DNA of 64,000 nt from Albirhodobacter sp042466415 (GCF_042466415.1 NZ_JAXHCH010000002.1:2294001-2358000), one strand, 5' to 3'. Shown: positions 26,331 through 35,946, counted from the stretch's first letter. Translations and numbers: made by a program. The notes: generated by a model from the letters alone, not told the origin.

Positions 26331-28861
26331 GCGATACAGACGGTAAAAAACCCCTTGGTCTTGGCGGCGGGCGTCCCGGTTCGGTGAAGCAGAGCTTCTC
26401 GCACGGACGGACGAAGAGCGTTGTTGTTGAGACAAAGCGCAAACGCGTGATGGTCCCTAAGCCGGGCGCCGCGCCGGGCGCGAAACCATCTACTTCGGGC
26501 AACCCATCCTTGGGTGACCCCTCCAAGCGTCCCGCTGGGATTTCCGACGCCGAGATGGAGCGCCGTTTGAAGGCGCTTCATGCTGCGAAGGCACGTGAGG
26601 TTGAAGAAGCCGCGACGCGCGCGGCAGACGAGAAAGCCCGCGAAGAAGAGCGGGAACGCCGTCGTTCCGAGATCGAAGCGAAAGAACGCGAAGATCGCGA
26701 GCGCGAAGAAGCGCTCCGCCTGAAAGCGGAAGAAGACGCGCGCAAAGCCCGCGAGGCCGAGTTGCGCGCGCAGAAGAAAGAGGAAGTTCGCAAGGCGCCG
26801 GCGAAAGCTGACGTGCCTGTTGACCCTGCAGCAGCAGAAGCCGCCGCATCGCGCGCGGAAACCAAGGGTGTATCGACCACTGGCCCGCGCAAGATCGACC
26901 GTGATCGTGACGAGCGTACAGCGGATCGCGAACGCGCCAAAAAAGGCGGCACAGTCGACAATCGTCGTTCGGGCAAGCTTTCGCTGAGCGCAGCGCTCTC
27001 AGGTGGTGAAGGCGGGCGTCAGCGTTCGATGGCCGCGATGAAGCGTAAGCAAGAGAAAGCGCGTCAGAAGGCGATGGGCTTCGGCCAAAAAGCCGAGAAA
27101 ATGGTCCGCGACGTTCAGCTTCCAGAGACTATCGTTGTGCAAGAGCTTGCCAACCGTATGGCGGAACGCTCGGTCGATATCATCAAATCCCTCATGAAGA
27201 TGGGTATGATGGTCACGATGAACGAACCGATCGACGCTGACACTGCTGAACTTGTGATCGAGGAATTCGGCCACAAAGCGGTCCGCGTTTCTGACGCTGA
27301 CGTCGAGCAAGTGATCGATACCGTGAAGGATAAGGACGAGGATCTGCAAACCCGTCCGCCGATCGTGACGATCATGGGTCACGTTGACCACGGCAAGACA
27401 TCGCTCCTCGATGCGATCCGCAAGGCGAACGTCGTTTCCGGCGAAGCTGGCGGGATCACGCAGCACATCGGCGCATATCAGGTGAAAACCGAGAAGGGCG
27501 CAGTGTTGACCTTCCTCGATACGCCTGGTCACTCGGCGTTTACGTCGATGCGTGCGCGCGGCGCGAATGTCACCGATATCGTTGTGTTGGTTGTCGCGGC
27601 CGATGACGCGGTGATGCCGCAAACGATCGAGGCAATCGCCCACGCGAAAGCGGCAAAAGTGCCGATGATCGTTGCGATTAACAAAATCGATAAATACGAA
27701 GCGAACCCGCAAAAAGTCCGCACGGATCTACTGCAGCATGAAGTCGTTGTGGAAGCCATGTCGGGCGATGTTCAGGATGTGGAAGTCTCGGCGAAAACCG
27801 GCCTTGGTCTGGATGAACTGCTTGAGGCGATCGCATTGCAAGCAGAAGTTCTGGAACTTCGCGCAAACCCCACGCGGTCGGCGCAAGGTGCTGTTATCGA
27901 GGCCAAACTTGACATTGGTCGTGGCCCGGTCGCGACAGTTCTGATCCAACACGGTACCCTGCGTCAGGGCGATATCTTTGTCGTCGGCGAGAAGTGGGGC
28001 AAGGTTCGTGCGCTGATCAACGACAAGGGCGAGCGTATCACTGAGGCTGGGCCGTCGGTCCCTGTCGAAGTCCTCGGCCTCAACGGAACGCCAGGCGCGG
28101 GTGACGTGCTTAACGTTGTTGAGACCGAAGCTCAGGCGCGCGAGATCGCGGATTACCGCGAGAAAGCGACCAAGGACAAGCGCGCGGCGGCTGGTGCGGC
28201 GACCACGCTCGAGCAGCTTATGGCGAAGGCTAAAGCTGATTTGAGCGTTGCCGAAGTGCCCGTCGTTGTGAAAGGCGATGTGCAGGGTTCGACCGAAGCG
28301 ATCGTTCAGGCGCTCGAAAAAGTCGGGAATGACGAAGTCCGCGTGCGGGTTCTACATTCCGGCGTTGGTGCGATTACGGAAAGCGATATCGGCTTGGCGG
28401 AAGCCTCCGGTGCGCCTGTTATCGGCTTCAACGTTCGTGCGAACGCGCCTGCTCGTGCCTCTGCGAACCAGAAAGGTGTCGAGATTCGCTACTACTCGAT
28501 CATCTATGATCTGGTGGACGACATCAAAGCGGCGGCCTCCGGCTTGCTCAAAGCTGAAGTGCGCGAGCATTTCATCGGCTATGCGGCAATCAAGGAAGTG
28601 TTCAAGGTCACGGGCGTTGGCAAGGTTGCCGGTTGTATCGTCACCGAAGGCGTTGCGCGTCGTTCTGCTGGGGTTCGCTTGCTGCGTGAGGACGTGGTCA
28701 TCCACGAAGGCACGCTTAAGACACTCAAGCGCTTCAAAGACGAAGTTAAAGAGGTCATCTCCGGTCAAGAATGCGGGATGGCGTTTGAAAACTACGACGA
28801 TATCCGCGCTGGCGATGTCATCGAGATCTTCGAGCGTGAAGAGGTCGAGCGGAAGCTCTGA
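26327..28861 (+). CDS. infB: Translation initiation factor IF-2
   Basis: GTPase that delivers fMet-tRNA to the 30S subunit. 844 residues from the ATG 26327, which overlaps the ylxR stop. The first ~260 residues are a highly charged Lys/Arg/Glu/Ala-rich region with long helical EER/KAREAE-type repeats. Then come the IF2_N domain, the G domain with G1 GHVDHGKT at 351-358, DTPGHSAF and NKIDK, and domains II-IV. An intrinsic terminator follows directly. Confidence 0.97.
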   Translation: MSDTDGKKPLGLGGGRPGSVKQSFSHGRTKSVVVETKRKRVMVPKPGAAPGAKPSTSGNPSLGDPSKRPAGISDAEMERRLKALHAAKAREVEEAATRAADEKAREEERERRRSEIEAKEREDREREEALRLKAEEDARKAREAELRAQKKEEVRKAPAKADVPVDPAAAEAAASRAETKGVSTTGPRKIDRDRDERTADRERAKKGGTVDNRRSGKLSLSAALSGGEGGRQRSMAAMKRKQEKARQKAMGFGQKAEKMVRDVQLPETIVVQELANRMAERSVDIIKSLMKMGMMVTMNEPIDADTAELVIEEFGHKAVRVSDADVEQVIDTVKDKDEDLQTRPPIVTIMGHVDHGKTSLLDAIRKANVVSGEAGGITQHIGAYQVKTEKGAVLTFLDTPGHSAFTSMRARGANVTDIVVLVVAADDAVMPQTIEAIAHAKAAKVPMIVAINKIDKYEANPQKVRTDLLQHEVVVEAMSGDVQDVEVSAKTGLGLDELLEAIALQAEVLELRANPTRSAQGAVIEAKLDIGRGPVATVLIQHGTLRQGDIFVVGEKWGKVRALINDKGERITEAGPSVPVEVLGLNGTPGAGDVLNVVETEAQAREIADYREKATKDKRAAAGAATTLEQLMAKAKADLSVAEVPVVVKGDVQGSTEAIVQALEKVGNDEVRVRVLHSGVGAITESDIGLAEASGAPVIGFNVRANAPARASANQKGVEIRYYSIIYDLVDDIKAAASGLLKAEVREHFIGYAAIKEVFKVTGVGKVAGCIVTEGVARRSAGVRLLREDVVIHEGTLKTLKRFKDEVKEVISGQECGMAFENYDDIRAGDVIEIFEREEVERKL

Positions 28862-28883
28862 TCCACGGAAAAAGATGAAACGG

Positions 28884-28911
28884 AAGGGGGGCCATACGGT
28901 CCCCCTTTTTC
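28884..28911 (+). terminator. Rho-independent terminator of the rimP-infB operon
   Basis: AAGGGGG...CCCCCTT stem extended by GCC/GGT with an ATAC loop, followed by TTTTT, 22 bp after the infB stop. Confidence 0.85.
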
Positions 28912-28932
28912 ATGACGAGCGTTGTTGCCACG

Positions 28933-28960
28933 AAAAAGGGGCGCTTGAACGGCGCCCCTT
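28933..28960 (-). terminator. Rho-independent terminator of argJ-mutT
   Basis: On the minus strand AAGGGGCGC pairs with GCGCCCCTT (9-bp stem), followed by TTTTT. It lies 36 bp beyond the mutT stop and opposes the infB terminator. Confidence 0.8.
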
Positions 28961-28996
28961 CGTTATCCACTCGCGTATTTGCTCGCGCGCGGCGCG

Positions 28997-29395
28997 TTAC
29001 AGCCAGTCGCGCAAGATCGGGATCAACGGCTCATCCGCAGGTGGCATAGGGTAATCCCGCAAATCTTTTGGACGCACCCAAGCCAATTTTTGCCCCTCGC
29101 GCGGCTGAACGATACCCTCCCATTTGCGGCAGGCAAAGAGCGGCATCAGCAGGTGAAACTCGTCGTAGTTGTGGCTTGCGAAGGTCAGTGGCGCTAGGCA
29201 GGAGGCGTAGGTATTGATGCCCAACTCCTCGTGAAGCTCACGGATAAGACAGGCTTCCGGCGTCTCCCCCGCCTCAACTTTTCCGCCGGGAAATTCCCAT
29301 AGCCCGGCCAGAGATTTCCCCTCTGGCCGCTGCGCAAGTAAAATCCGGCCTTCGCCATCAATAAGGGCAACTGCGGAAACGAGAAGAAGTTTCAC
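28997..29395 (-). CDS. mutT: 8-oxo-dGTP diphosphatase MutT
   Basis: Nudix hydrolase of 132 residues that cleans the nucleotide pool of 8-oxo-dGTP. The start is the GTG at 29393-29395, overlapping the argJ stop by 4 bp (GTGA); the product then matches E. coli MutT length (129). Features: LLAQRPEGKSLAGLWEFPGGK, the Nudix box GGKVEAGETPEACLIRELHEELGI (given in part) and LAWVRPKDL. Pairing of mutT with argJ is common in alphaproteobacteria. Confidence 0.9.
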   Translation of the reverse strand: MKLLLVSAVALIDGEGRILLAQRPEGKSLAGLWEFPGGKVEAGETPEACLIRELHEELGINTYASCLAPLTFASHNYDEFHLLMPLFACRKWEGIVQPREGQKLAWVRPKDLRDYPMPPADEPLIPILRDWL

Positions 29396-30768
29396 GAACG
29401 ATAATCCGCGTTGATGTCGATGTAACGGTGAGTCAAATCGCAGGTCCAAACCGATTTCGCAGCATCTCCGAGACCTAAATCGACCGTAATCACAAGCTCC
29501 TCGCCCTTCATATAGGCGGATGCAGCGGCCTCATCGTAATCCGGCGAGCGCCAGCCCTTTTCGGCCAGAACCATCTCGCCGAAGGAAATCGTCAGGAGGT
29601 CACGTTCAGCCTTGGCGCCGGATTTACCGACGGCGGCAACGACCCGGCCCCAATTCGCATCTTCCCCTGCGATCGCGGTTTTCACGAGCGGCGAATTGGC
29701 GATCGACATCGCGATTGTATGGGCATCTTGCGCAGTCTCGGCGCCCGTCACGCGCACCTCAACGAACTTCGTGGCACCTTCACCGTCCTTCACGACCTGA
29801 TGGGCGAGATCCATCATCACGGCACGGAGTGCGGCTTCAAAGTCCTTCGCAACCTTCGAGCGAAGATCACTGATTTCTTCCGCCTCAGAGCGCCCGGTGG
29901 CGGCGATCAGGAGCGCGTCAGAGGTTGACGTATCGCTGTCCACGGTGATCGCGTTAAACGTCTCGTCAACTTGGCGCGAAAGCAGGCGCTGCAAGGTCTT
30001 TTGCGAAATCTTGGCATCGGTGAAGATATACACCAGCATCGTCGCCATATTCGGGGCGATCATGCCCGAGCCTTTTGCGATGCCTGCGATGCGGATAACG
30101 CCGCCTTCGCCCTCAACTTCGGCGGTTGCGCCCTTCGCGAAGGTGTCCGTCGTCATGATTGCATTCGCGGCGGCTTCAATGCCGTTGACATCAAGCGAAC
30201 CTGCGAGCTCTTCAACCTTGGCAACGATCTTGCCGTGCGGCAGCGGCTCACCGATGACCCCCGTTGACGAGGAGAAGACACGCGAGGCTGGCACGCCAAC
30301 TGCGGCGGCAACGGCCTGCGTGACGGCGTCGACCAACTCCTGACCAACCGCGCCAGTGAAGGCGTTTGCATTGCCGGAATTCACGATAATCGCCGCACCC
30401 TCATCGGTATCCGCTGTGGATTTGAGCTTTGCTTGGCAATCATGGACGCATGCGGCCCGCGTTGAGGATGTGGTGAACACACCAGCGATAGCGGAGCCGC
30501 CGGCAATTTTGATCAAGGTCACATCGCTGCGCCCTTGATATTTGATCCCTGCCTGCGCCGAAGCGAATTCAACGCCGTCGATCACGGGGAGAGTGGGGAA
30601 CGATTTGGGGGCGAGTGGCGAAACCAGCGACGCCTTCTTCACGGGCGCGACGCTTGCAGGGGCCTGCGCGTTCTTCCCGGCGGCCTTATACGCCTTGCCG
30701 CGCTTTTTGAGCGCCTTGATCTCGGCTTTCAGCTCTTTTGCCTTAGCCTTCCACTTCTTGATACCCAT
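29392..30768 (-). CDS. argJ: Bifunctional ornithine acetyltransferase / N-acetylglutamate synthase ArgJ with Lys-rich N-terminal extension
   Basis: Transfers acetyl from N-acetylornithine to glutamate in arginine synthesis. 458 residues. The ArgJ body begins near residue 47 (VSPLAPKSFPTLP). It contains VNSGNANAFTG, SSTGVIGEPLP and the autocleavage region KGSGMIAPNMATML, where the Thr becomes the nucleophile of the beta chain; SDTSTSDAL and the C-terminal DLTHRYIDINADYRS follow. The first 46 residues are an unusual lysine-rich, probably helical extension with 14 Lys. The ATG at 30766-30768 has a strong GGGAGAGAG Shine-Dalgarno; an internal GTG near residue 43 lacks one, so the extension appears to be translated. 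Confidence 0.93.
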   Translation of the reverse strand: MGIKKWKAKAKELKAEIKALKKRGKAYKAAGKNAQAPASVAPVKKASLVSPLAPKSFPTLPVIDGVEFASAQAGIKYQGRSDVTLIKIAGGSAIAGVFTTSSTRAACVHDCQAKLKSTADTDEGAAIIVNSGNANAFTGAVGQELVDAVTQAVAAAVGVPASRVFSSSTGVIGEPLPHGKIVAKVEELAGSLDVNGIEAAANAIMTTDTFAKGATAEVEGEGGVIRIAGIAKGSGMIAPNMATMLVYIFTDAKISQKTLQRLLSRQVDETFNAITVDSDTSTSDALLIAATGRSEAEEISDLRSKVAKDFEAALRAVMMDLAHQVVKDGEGATKFVEVRVTGAETAQDAHTIAMSIANSPLVKTAIAGEDANWGRVVAAVGKSGAKAERDLLTISFGEMVLAEKGWRSPDYDEAAASAYMKGEELVITVDLGLGDAAKSVWTCDLTHRYIDINADYRS

Positions 30769-30811
30769 ATCTCTCTCCCGATGCGCTACGGCGCAGGCGT
30801 GATTACAGTCG

Positions 30812-31681
30812 TTAGTCTTTCAAAATCTCGTTCGAACGCAAGATAGCCGGATCTACGCCGTCCACCAAACGCTCGACCTTGATGTCTTCCATCAACGCAG
30901 CAACATGACCCTCAACGGCGGCTGCGCGCACTTCGCCTTCGATCTCCTCGCGAACATCTTCGATTTTCGGTGCTTCTGCCAGACGATCTTCGAAGAGTTT
31001 AACGATATGCCAGCCAAACTGGGTCTCAACGGGAGCGGACACTTCATCCGCTTTCAGCGCAGCAACAGCGTTTGCGAAGGGCTCGACCATCGCTCCCAGC
31101 GGGAACCAGCCAAGATCGCCGCCGCTCGCCGAGGATCCGTCGAGGGAATGCTCTTTGGCTTGCTCCGCGAAATCAGCACCACCCACAATCGCCTCGTGAA
31201 TAGCCTTTGCCTCATCTTCGGTTTTTACGAGAATATGCGCCGCGTGGTATTCTCGCGACGGCTCTACGCTCGCGTATTTTGCGTCATAGGCTTCTTTGAC
31301 GGCATCCTCGGAAATTGCGGATTGCGCGATTTGATTGAGGACGGCGCCGGAAAGGTAAGCGCGACGATCAACTTCGATCATCAACTTATCGCGCGCAGTC
31401 AGCGCCTCTTCGCGTTCTTCGGCCAAAGCCGTTTGCTGGATCAACTGCTCCAGAACGCCGTCAAACAAAACCTTGTCGTCGAGCGAAAGATACTGCTCGG
31501 GCAGGCTATCGCGCAGCGCAATCATGTGTCCAAGGGTAATATCGGTGCCATTGACCGTCGCAACGACGGTTTCTGCGGTCATATCTTTAGCGGCATCTTG
31601 CGCCCAAACGGGTGCGGTCATGCCTGCCGCAATCAGGCTTATCGTCGCAAAACACATCTTTACGCTGGAAATCATCGGCAT
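30812..31681 (-). CDS. Periplasmic peptidylprolyl isomerase, parvulin type
   Basis: 289 residues with a signal peptide (residues ~1-27, ending VWAQD). A SurA/PrsA-like N-terminal helical chaperone region (about 35-140) is followed by a parvulin rotamase domain (about 140-235, AAHILVKTEDEAKAIHE, SGGDLGWFPLGAMVEPF, GWHIVKLFEDR). It likely helps fold exported proteins. The ATG 31679-31681 has GGAG at good spacing; a second ATG lies two codons in. Transcribed divergently from secA and upstream of argJ on the same strand (43 bp). Confidence 0.88.
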   Translation of the reverse strand: MPMISSVKMCFATISLIAAGMTAPVWAQDAAKDMTAETVVATVNGTDITLGHMIALRDSLPEQYLSLDDKVLFDGVLEQLIQQTALAEEREEALTARDKLMIEVDRRAYLSGAVLNQIAQSAISEDAVKEAYDAKYASVEPSREYHAAHILVKTEDEAKAIHEAIVGGADFAEQAKEHSLDGSSASGGDLGWFPLGAMVEPFANAVAALKADEVSAPVETQFGWHIVKLFEDRLAEAPKIEDVREEIEGEVRAAAVEGHVAALMEDIKVERLVDGVDPAILRSNEILKD

Positions 31682-31718
31682 TCGGGCAACTCCAATTGAT
31701 CTGCGGTGTCCCGCAGCG

Positions 31719-31747
31719 TTGACACTGTGACGGGTGGCGCTTACATC
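31719..31747 (+). promoter_or_regulatory. Candidate secA promoter
   Basis: Perfect -35 TTGACA, 17-nt spacer and a weak -10 TACATC, about 115 bp upstream of the secA ATG in the region shared with the divergent PPIase gene. Assigned by eye. Confidence 0.35.
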
Positions 31748-31862
31748 GCCAAGGGTCTTGTTGTTTGTCCCGTCCCTTTTTTCGTTTGCCGTTCTAGGCG
31801 GGCGTGCAGGTTCGAGCAAGGGCAGGCGAGACACGAAATGGTCAGGAACCCGCGGAGAAAAC

Positions 31863-34547
31863 ATGCTGGGCCTCGGAACGCTCGCCAAAAAAGTTTTTGG
31901 CACCCCCAACGATCGCAAAGTCAAATCGGTTCGTCCGCTTGTCGCGAAGATTAACGCGCTAGAGCCGGAGTTCGCCGAACTGACGGATGCGCAGATCAAG
32001 GAACGCACCGAAGCTCTCGCGGCGCGGGCGCAGGGAGGCGAAAGCCTCGATGCGCTTCTGCCGGAAGCTTTCGCAAACTGCCGTGAGGCGGCGAAGCGCG
32101 CGCTCGGCTTGCGCGCCTTCGATACGCAGCTCATGGGCGGGATTTTCCTGCATCAAGGCAATATCGCAGAGATGAAGACCGGCGAGGGTAAGACCCTGGT
32201 TGCGACCTTCCCTGCCTATCTTAACGCATTGGCTGGTAAGGGCGTCCATATTGTGACGGTCAACGATTACCTCGCCAAACGCGATGCGGAATGGATGAGT
32301 AAAGTTTACGGTGCATTGGGCCTGACGACGGGCGTTGTCTACCCTTATCAAGCCGATGACGAAAAGCGCGCCGCTTACCGTGCGGATGTGACTTACGCGA
32401 CGAATAACGAACTCGGCTTCGATTACCTTCGTGACAACATGAAGGGCTCGATTGAAGAGATGGCGCAACGCGAGCATTTCTTTGCAATCGTGGATGAAGT
32501 TGACAGTATTCTGATCGACGAGGCGCGCACGCCTTTGATTATCTCTGGCCCGAGTCAGGATCGTTCCGAACTTTATGTGACGCTGGATGCCTTCATGGCC
32601 GAACTCCAGCCGGAACATTTCAAGCTCGACGAGAAGGCGCGATCGGCCACCTATACCGAGGCTGGCAACGAGTTTCTGGAACAGCGCCTGACCGAGGCGG
32701 GCGTTTTGCCCGAGGGACAGACGCTTTACGATCCAGAATCGACGACGATTGTCCACCATGTGACGCAGGCCTTGCGCGCGCATCGTTTGTTCTTCCGCGA
32801 TCAGAATTACATCGTGCGCGATGGCGAAGTTGTGTTGATCGACGAGTTTTCTGGCCGTATGACGCCAGGCCGTCGCCTGTCGGACGGGTTGCATCAGGCA
32901 ATCGAAGCGAAAGAAGGCGTGGAGATCCAGCCGGAAAACGTGACGCTCGCGTCGGTGACGTTCCAGAACTATTTCCGCCTCTACAATAAGCTCGGCGGTA
33001 TGACCGGCACGGCCACGACAGAGGCCGAGGAATTCGCGGAAATCTACAAGCTCGGCGTCGTTGAAGTCCCAACGAACCGCCCGATTCAGCGTAAAGATGA
33101 TCACGATCGCGTCTACCGCACAGCAGATGAAAAATATGCTGCCGTCGTCGAGGCGATCAAAACAGCGCATGCGAAAGGCCAGCCGCTCTTGGTCGGAACG
33201 ACATCGATCGAGAAGTCTGAGATGCTGTCCGAACTCCTGAAGGCGGCGGAGATCCCGCATAACGTCCTCAACGCGCGCCAGCATGAGCAAGAAGCCCAGA
33301 TCGTCGCAGATGCCGGTAAGCTGAATGCTGTTACCATCGCCACGAATATGGCAGGGCGCGGCACCGATATTCAGCTGGGCGGGAACGTCGAGATGAAGGT
33401 GATGGAGGCGCTTGCAGCCAATCCTGACGCCGATCCTGATGCCTTACGCGAGCAGATTGAGGCCGCACATGCGGATGAGAAGGCCAAGGTTCTCGAAGCA
33501 GGCGGCCTATTTGTCCTCGCAACGGAGCGTCACGAAAGCCGTCGAATTGATAACCAGCTTCGCGGCCGTTCTGGCCGTCAAGGCGACCGCGGCCGCTCGC
33601 TGTTCTTCCTCTCGCTCGAAGACGATCTGATGCGCATTTTCGGGTCCGAGCGGCTTGAGAAGGTTCTCGGGAGCCTCGGCATGAAGGAAGGCGAAGCGAT
33701 CATCCATCCTTGGGTGAACAAATCGCTAGAGCGCGCGCAGGCCAAAGTCGAGGGCCGCAACTTTGATATTCGTAAGCAGCTTTTGAAGTTTGACGATGTG
33801 ATGAACGATCAGCGTAAGGCCATCTTTGGTCAGCGCCGTGAGATCATGGAAACCACCGAGGTTGAGGAAATCACCGCCGATATGCGCGAGCAGGTGATTG
33901 AAGATATCGTGGACCAATACTTGCCGCCAAAGACTTATGCAGATCAGTGGAACACGCAAGGTCTCAAAGAGGCGCTGATGGAGAAGGTCAATCTTGACCT
34001 GCCGGTAATTGATTGGGCCGCAGAAGAGGGCGTCGATCAATCCGATATTCAAGAGCGCATTGAGGCCGCCGCAACTGCCTATATGGCCGACAAGGCGGAA
34101 CGGTTTGGTGGCGATACAATGCGCCAAATCGAGAAGCAGGTTCTGCTCAATACGATCGATACCAAGTGGCGCGAGCACCTCGTGACACTTGAGCATCTTC
34201 GTTCGGTCATCGGATTCCGTGGCTATGCACAGCGTGATCCGTTGTCCGAATATAAGACGGAAAGCTTCCAGCTGTTCGAATCGATGCTCGATGGTCTGCG
34301 CACAGATGTGACAGAACGGCTGTCGAAAATCGCACCGATCTCGCCGGAAGAGCGCGCGGAAATGATCCGACAGATGCAGGCTGCGCAAGCGGCGCCTGCA
34401 CAGGATGATGCGACCCCGCAAGATCCTTCGCAGACCGTTGATCCTCGCACGCTTCCTGCCTTGCCTGACTGGGCGGAGACGCCTCGCAATGCACCTTGCC
34501 CTTGTGGCTCGGGTGAGCGGTACAAAAACTGCCACGGCAAACTTTGA
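31863..34547 (+). CDS. secA: Preprotein translocase ATPase SecA
   Basis: 894-residue motor of the Sec translocon. Walker A MKTGEGKT at 104-111, DEVDSILIDEARTPLI for NBD1/Walker B, preprotein cross-linking domain, NBD2 with NMAGRGTDIQLGGN and RRIDNQLRGRSGRQGD, helical scaffold/wing domains, and the C-terminal zinc/SecB-binding motif CPCGSGERYKNCHG. The intact zinc motif agrees with the presence of secB in this window. The ATG at 31863 is chosen because family homology begins at MLGLGTLAKKVFG; upstream in-frame codons give a non-homologous extension. Confidence 0.97.
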   Translation: MLGLGTLAKKVFGTPNDRKVKSVRPLVAKINALEPEFAELTDAQIKERTEALAARAQGGESLDALLPEAFANCREAAKRALGLRAFDTQLMGGIFLHQGNIAEMKTGEGKTLVATFPAYLNALAGKGVHIVTVNDYLAKRDAEWMSKVYGALGLTTGVVYPYQADDEKRAAYRADVTYATNNELGFDYLRDNMKGSIEEMAQREHFFAIVDEVDSILIDEARTPLIISGPSQDRSELYVTLDAFMAELQPEHFKLDEKARSATYTEAGNEFLEQRLTEAGVLPEGQTLYDPESTTIVHHVTQALRAHRLFFRDQNYIVRDGEVVLIDEFSGRMTPGRRLSDGLHQAIEAKEGVEIQPENVTLASVTFQNYFRLYNKLGGMTGTATTEAEEFAEIYKLGVVEVPTNRPIQRKDDHDRVYRTADEKYAAVVEAIKTAHAKGQPLLVGTTSIEKSEMLSELLKAAEIPHNVLNARQHEQEAQIVADAGKLNAVTIATNMAGRGTDIQLGGNVEMKVMEALAANPDADPDALREQIEAAHADEKAKVLEAGGLFVLATERHESRRIDNQLRGRSGRQGDRGRSLFFLSLEDDLMRIFGSERLEKVLGSLGMKEGEAIIHPWVNKSLERAQAKVEGRNFDIRKQLLKFDDVMNDQRKAIFGQRREIMETTEVEEITADMREQVIEDIVDQYLPPKTYADQWNTQGLKEALMEKVNLDLPVIDWAAEEGVDQSDIQERIEAAATAYMADKAERFGGDTMRQIEKQVLLNTIDTKWREHLVTLEHLRSVIGFRGYAQRDPLSEYKTESFQLFESMLDGLRTDVTERLSKIAPISPEERAEMIRQMQAAQAAPAQDDATPQDPSQTVDPRTLPALPDWAETPRNAPCPCGSGERYKNCHGKL

Positions 34548-34553
34548 GTTCTG

Positions 34554-34581
34554 AAAAGGCGGCCTCAGGGTCGCCTTTTTT
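34554..34581 (+). terminator. Rho-independent terminator of secA
   Basis: AAAAGGCG and CGCCTTTT form an 8-bp stem with a ~10-nt loop, continuing into a T run, 7 bp after the secA stop. Confidence 0.8.
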
Positions 34582-34687
34582 CTTATCTGCCGGCCACGGA
34601 GACGCCCTAGCCACGCCCCAGCCACGCCACGCCTTCGCCTTGATCCGCTTTTAAGCTTTTCCAAAGCAATCAGAGCCGGAGGCAGCT

Positions 34688-35914
34688 ATGCAGTTACCAA
34701 AATTCCCCGACTTGTCAAAAGCCAACGCTATGGAAGGCCTGCTCGAACGAGCGGCAAAGCTGTCCTCTGCGCGTGACGACGAATCCGGCTCACGTGTCTC
34801 GAATAAGCAGGATTTGCGCGCGAGTATTTTGGCGCCAGACGATAAAGCGCAGCGCGGGATTATCGGCGCGGGATTGGCGCAGCTTTCCAACACCAAGCCG
34901 CAAACGCGTCGTGCTCTCGCGATTGGCGCCGCAGTTGCAGTGGTGATTGGGGCAGGCCAGATCATGGAAAGCAGCAAGACGGCTATTGAAAGCGGTGAGC
35001 AGATCGCGGCGGTTGTCGGGAACGTCGCGGATGTTTCGGCGGTGGCGGGCAATATCGCGGCCCCCCAACAGCCAAGCGCGCAGGAGGTTATTGGCGGTAT
35101 GTCTGTAGCCGCGCTGAGTGACGTGCGCCGAGCGCCCAGCCTTGAGGCCGCGAAGCCAGTGGCCGATCTCGTGCCGGTCGAGCCTGTGGCAGAGAAGCTA
35201 AATCTCGACGCGTTGGCCATGGATAGCGAATTGATCGTCTCTGACGGTGGTTATGGATTTACCAATTGCACAGAGCCGTCCCTGGCGTTGACCGAAGGGC
35301 TTTCGGGCTTGGTTGCGATTGAGTTCGTTGCGCCCTGCGCGACAGACTCAGTGGTTTCGATTTCGCAATCGGATGTGACGTTCAAGGTTAAGACAGACGT
35401 CGATGGTCGCCTCCGTATCGAGATGCCGGCGCTGGCGTCACAGCCCGAAATTACCGTAGACCTTCCGGATGGAACCCGCCTGACAGCAAGCCTTACCCTT
35501 GCCACGCCGATCAATGGGGAGCGTGTCGTTCTAAACTGGGAGGGTTCACAGGATGTCGCTTTGAACGCCTATGAGAACGGCGCGGAGTTTGGCGGAAGCG
35601 GGCATGTTTTCGCGGCGGCGGAACGGGGCGAGGGCGGATATGTGACGCGTTTGGGAGATGCGGATCTGCTCAACCCTAAGCTAGCGGAGATCTACGTCGC
35701 GCGCGGAACCCAGCGCACCGTGACCTTTGATTTTGAGGTAGCTGTCACCGACGCAACTTGCGCACAAGATCTCTCCATTACTTTGGTGCGGTATGGCAAG
35801 ACGGCGCGCGAACGCGACACGCTGACCCTTGCGATGCCGGAATGTGACGCGATTGGTGATGCTGTTGTCATGACCCTGCCGCAGACAGACATGACGCTTG
35901 CCCTCGCGCAGTAA
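34688..35914 (+). CDS. Unknown protein with one membrane segment
   Basis: 408 residues, not recognised. The N-terminal ~75 residues are hydrophilic and apparently cytosolic. A single hydrophobic segment (about residues 76-92, ALAIGAAVAVVIGAGQI) follows. The rest, probably periplasmic, is Ala/Pro-rich to about 170 and then beta-strand-like with regularly spaced acidic and hydrophobic stretches. Four cysteines (NCTEP, PCATD, TCAQD, ECDAI) could form two disulfides. A GGAGGCAGC purine tract precedes the ATG. It stands alone between the secA terminator and the convergent radC. Confidence 0.75.
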   Translation: MQLPKFPDLSKANAMEGLLERAAKLSSARDDESGSRVSNKQDLRASILAPDDKAQRGIIGAGLAQLSNTKPQTRRALAIGAAVAVVIGAGQIMESSKTAIESGEQIAAVVGNVADVSAVAGNIAAPQQPSAQEVIGGMSVAALSDVRRAPSLEAAKPVADLVPVEPVAEKLNLDALAMDSELIVSDGGYGFTNCTEPSLALTEGLSGLVAIEFVAPCATDSVVSISQSDVTFKVKTDVDGRLRIEMPALASQPEITVDLPDGTRLTASLTLATPINGERVVLNWEGSQDVALNAYENGAEFGGSGHVFAAAERGEGGYVTRLGDADLLNPKLAEIYVARGTQRTVTFDFEVAVTDATCAQDLSITLVRYGKTARERDTLTLAMPECDAIGDAVVMTLPQTDMTLALAQ

Positions 35915-35920
35915 GCCTAT

Positions 35921-35946
35921 GACCGGGCTCGCCTGCGAGTCCGGTC
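35921..35946. terminator. Hairpin between convergent unknown gene and radC
   Basis: An 11-bp stem (one G-T pair) GACCGG.../...CCGGTC with a CCTG loop fills the gap exactly between the two stop codons. There is no clear T run on either strand, so its efficiency as a terminator is uncertain. Confidence 0.45.

Noticed and set aside
26577..26800. Repetitive Lys/Glu/Arg-rich stretch considered as a DNA repeat array
   Set aside because: It is the normal charged helical N-terminal region of IF-2, not a tandem DNA repeat.
31959..33290. 443-codon open frame opposite secA
   Set aside because: Antisense shadow without recognisable domains or start signal; similar open frames lie opposite infB and gltB.
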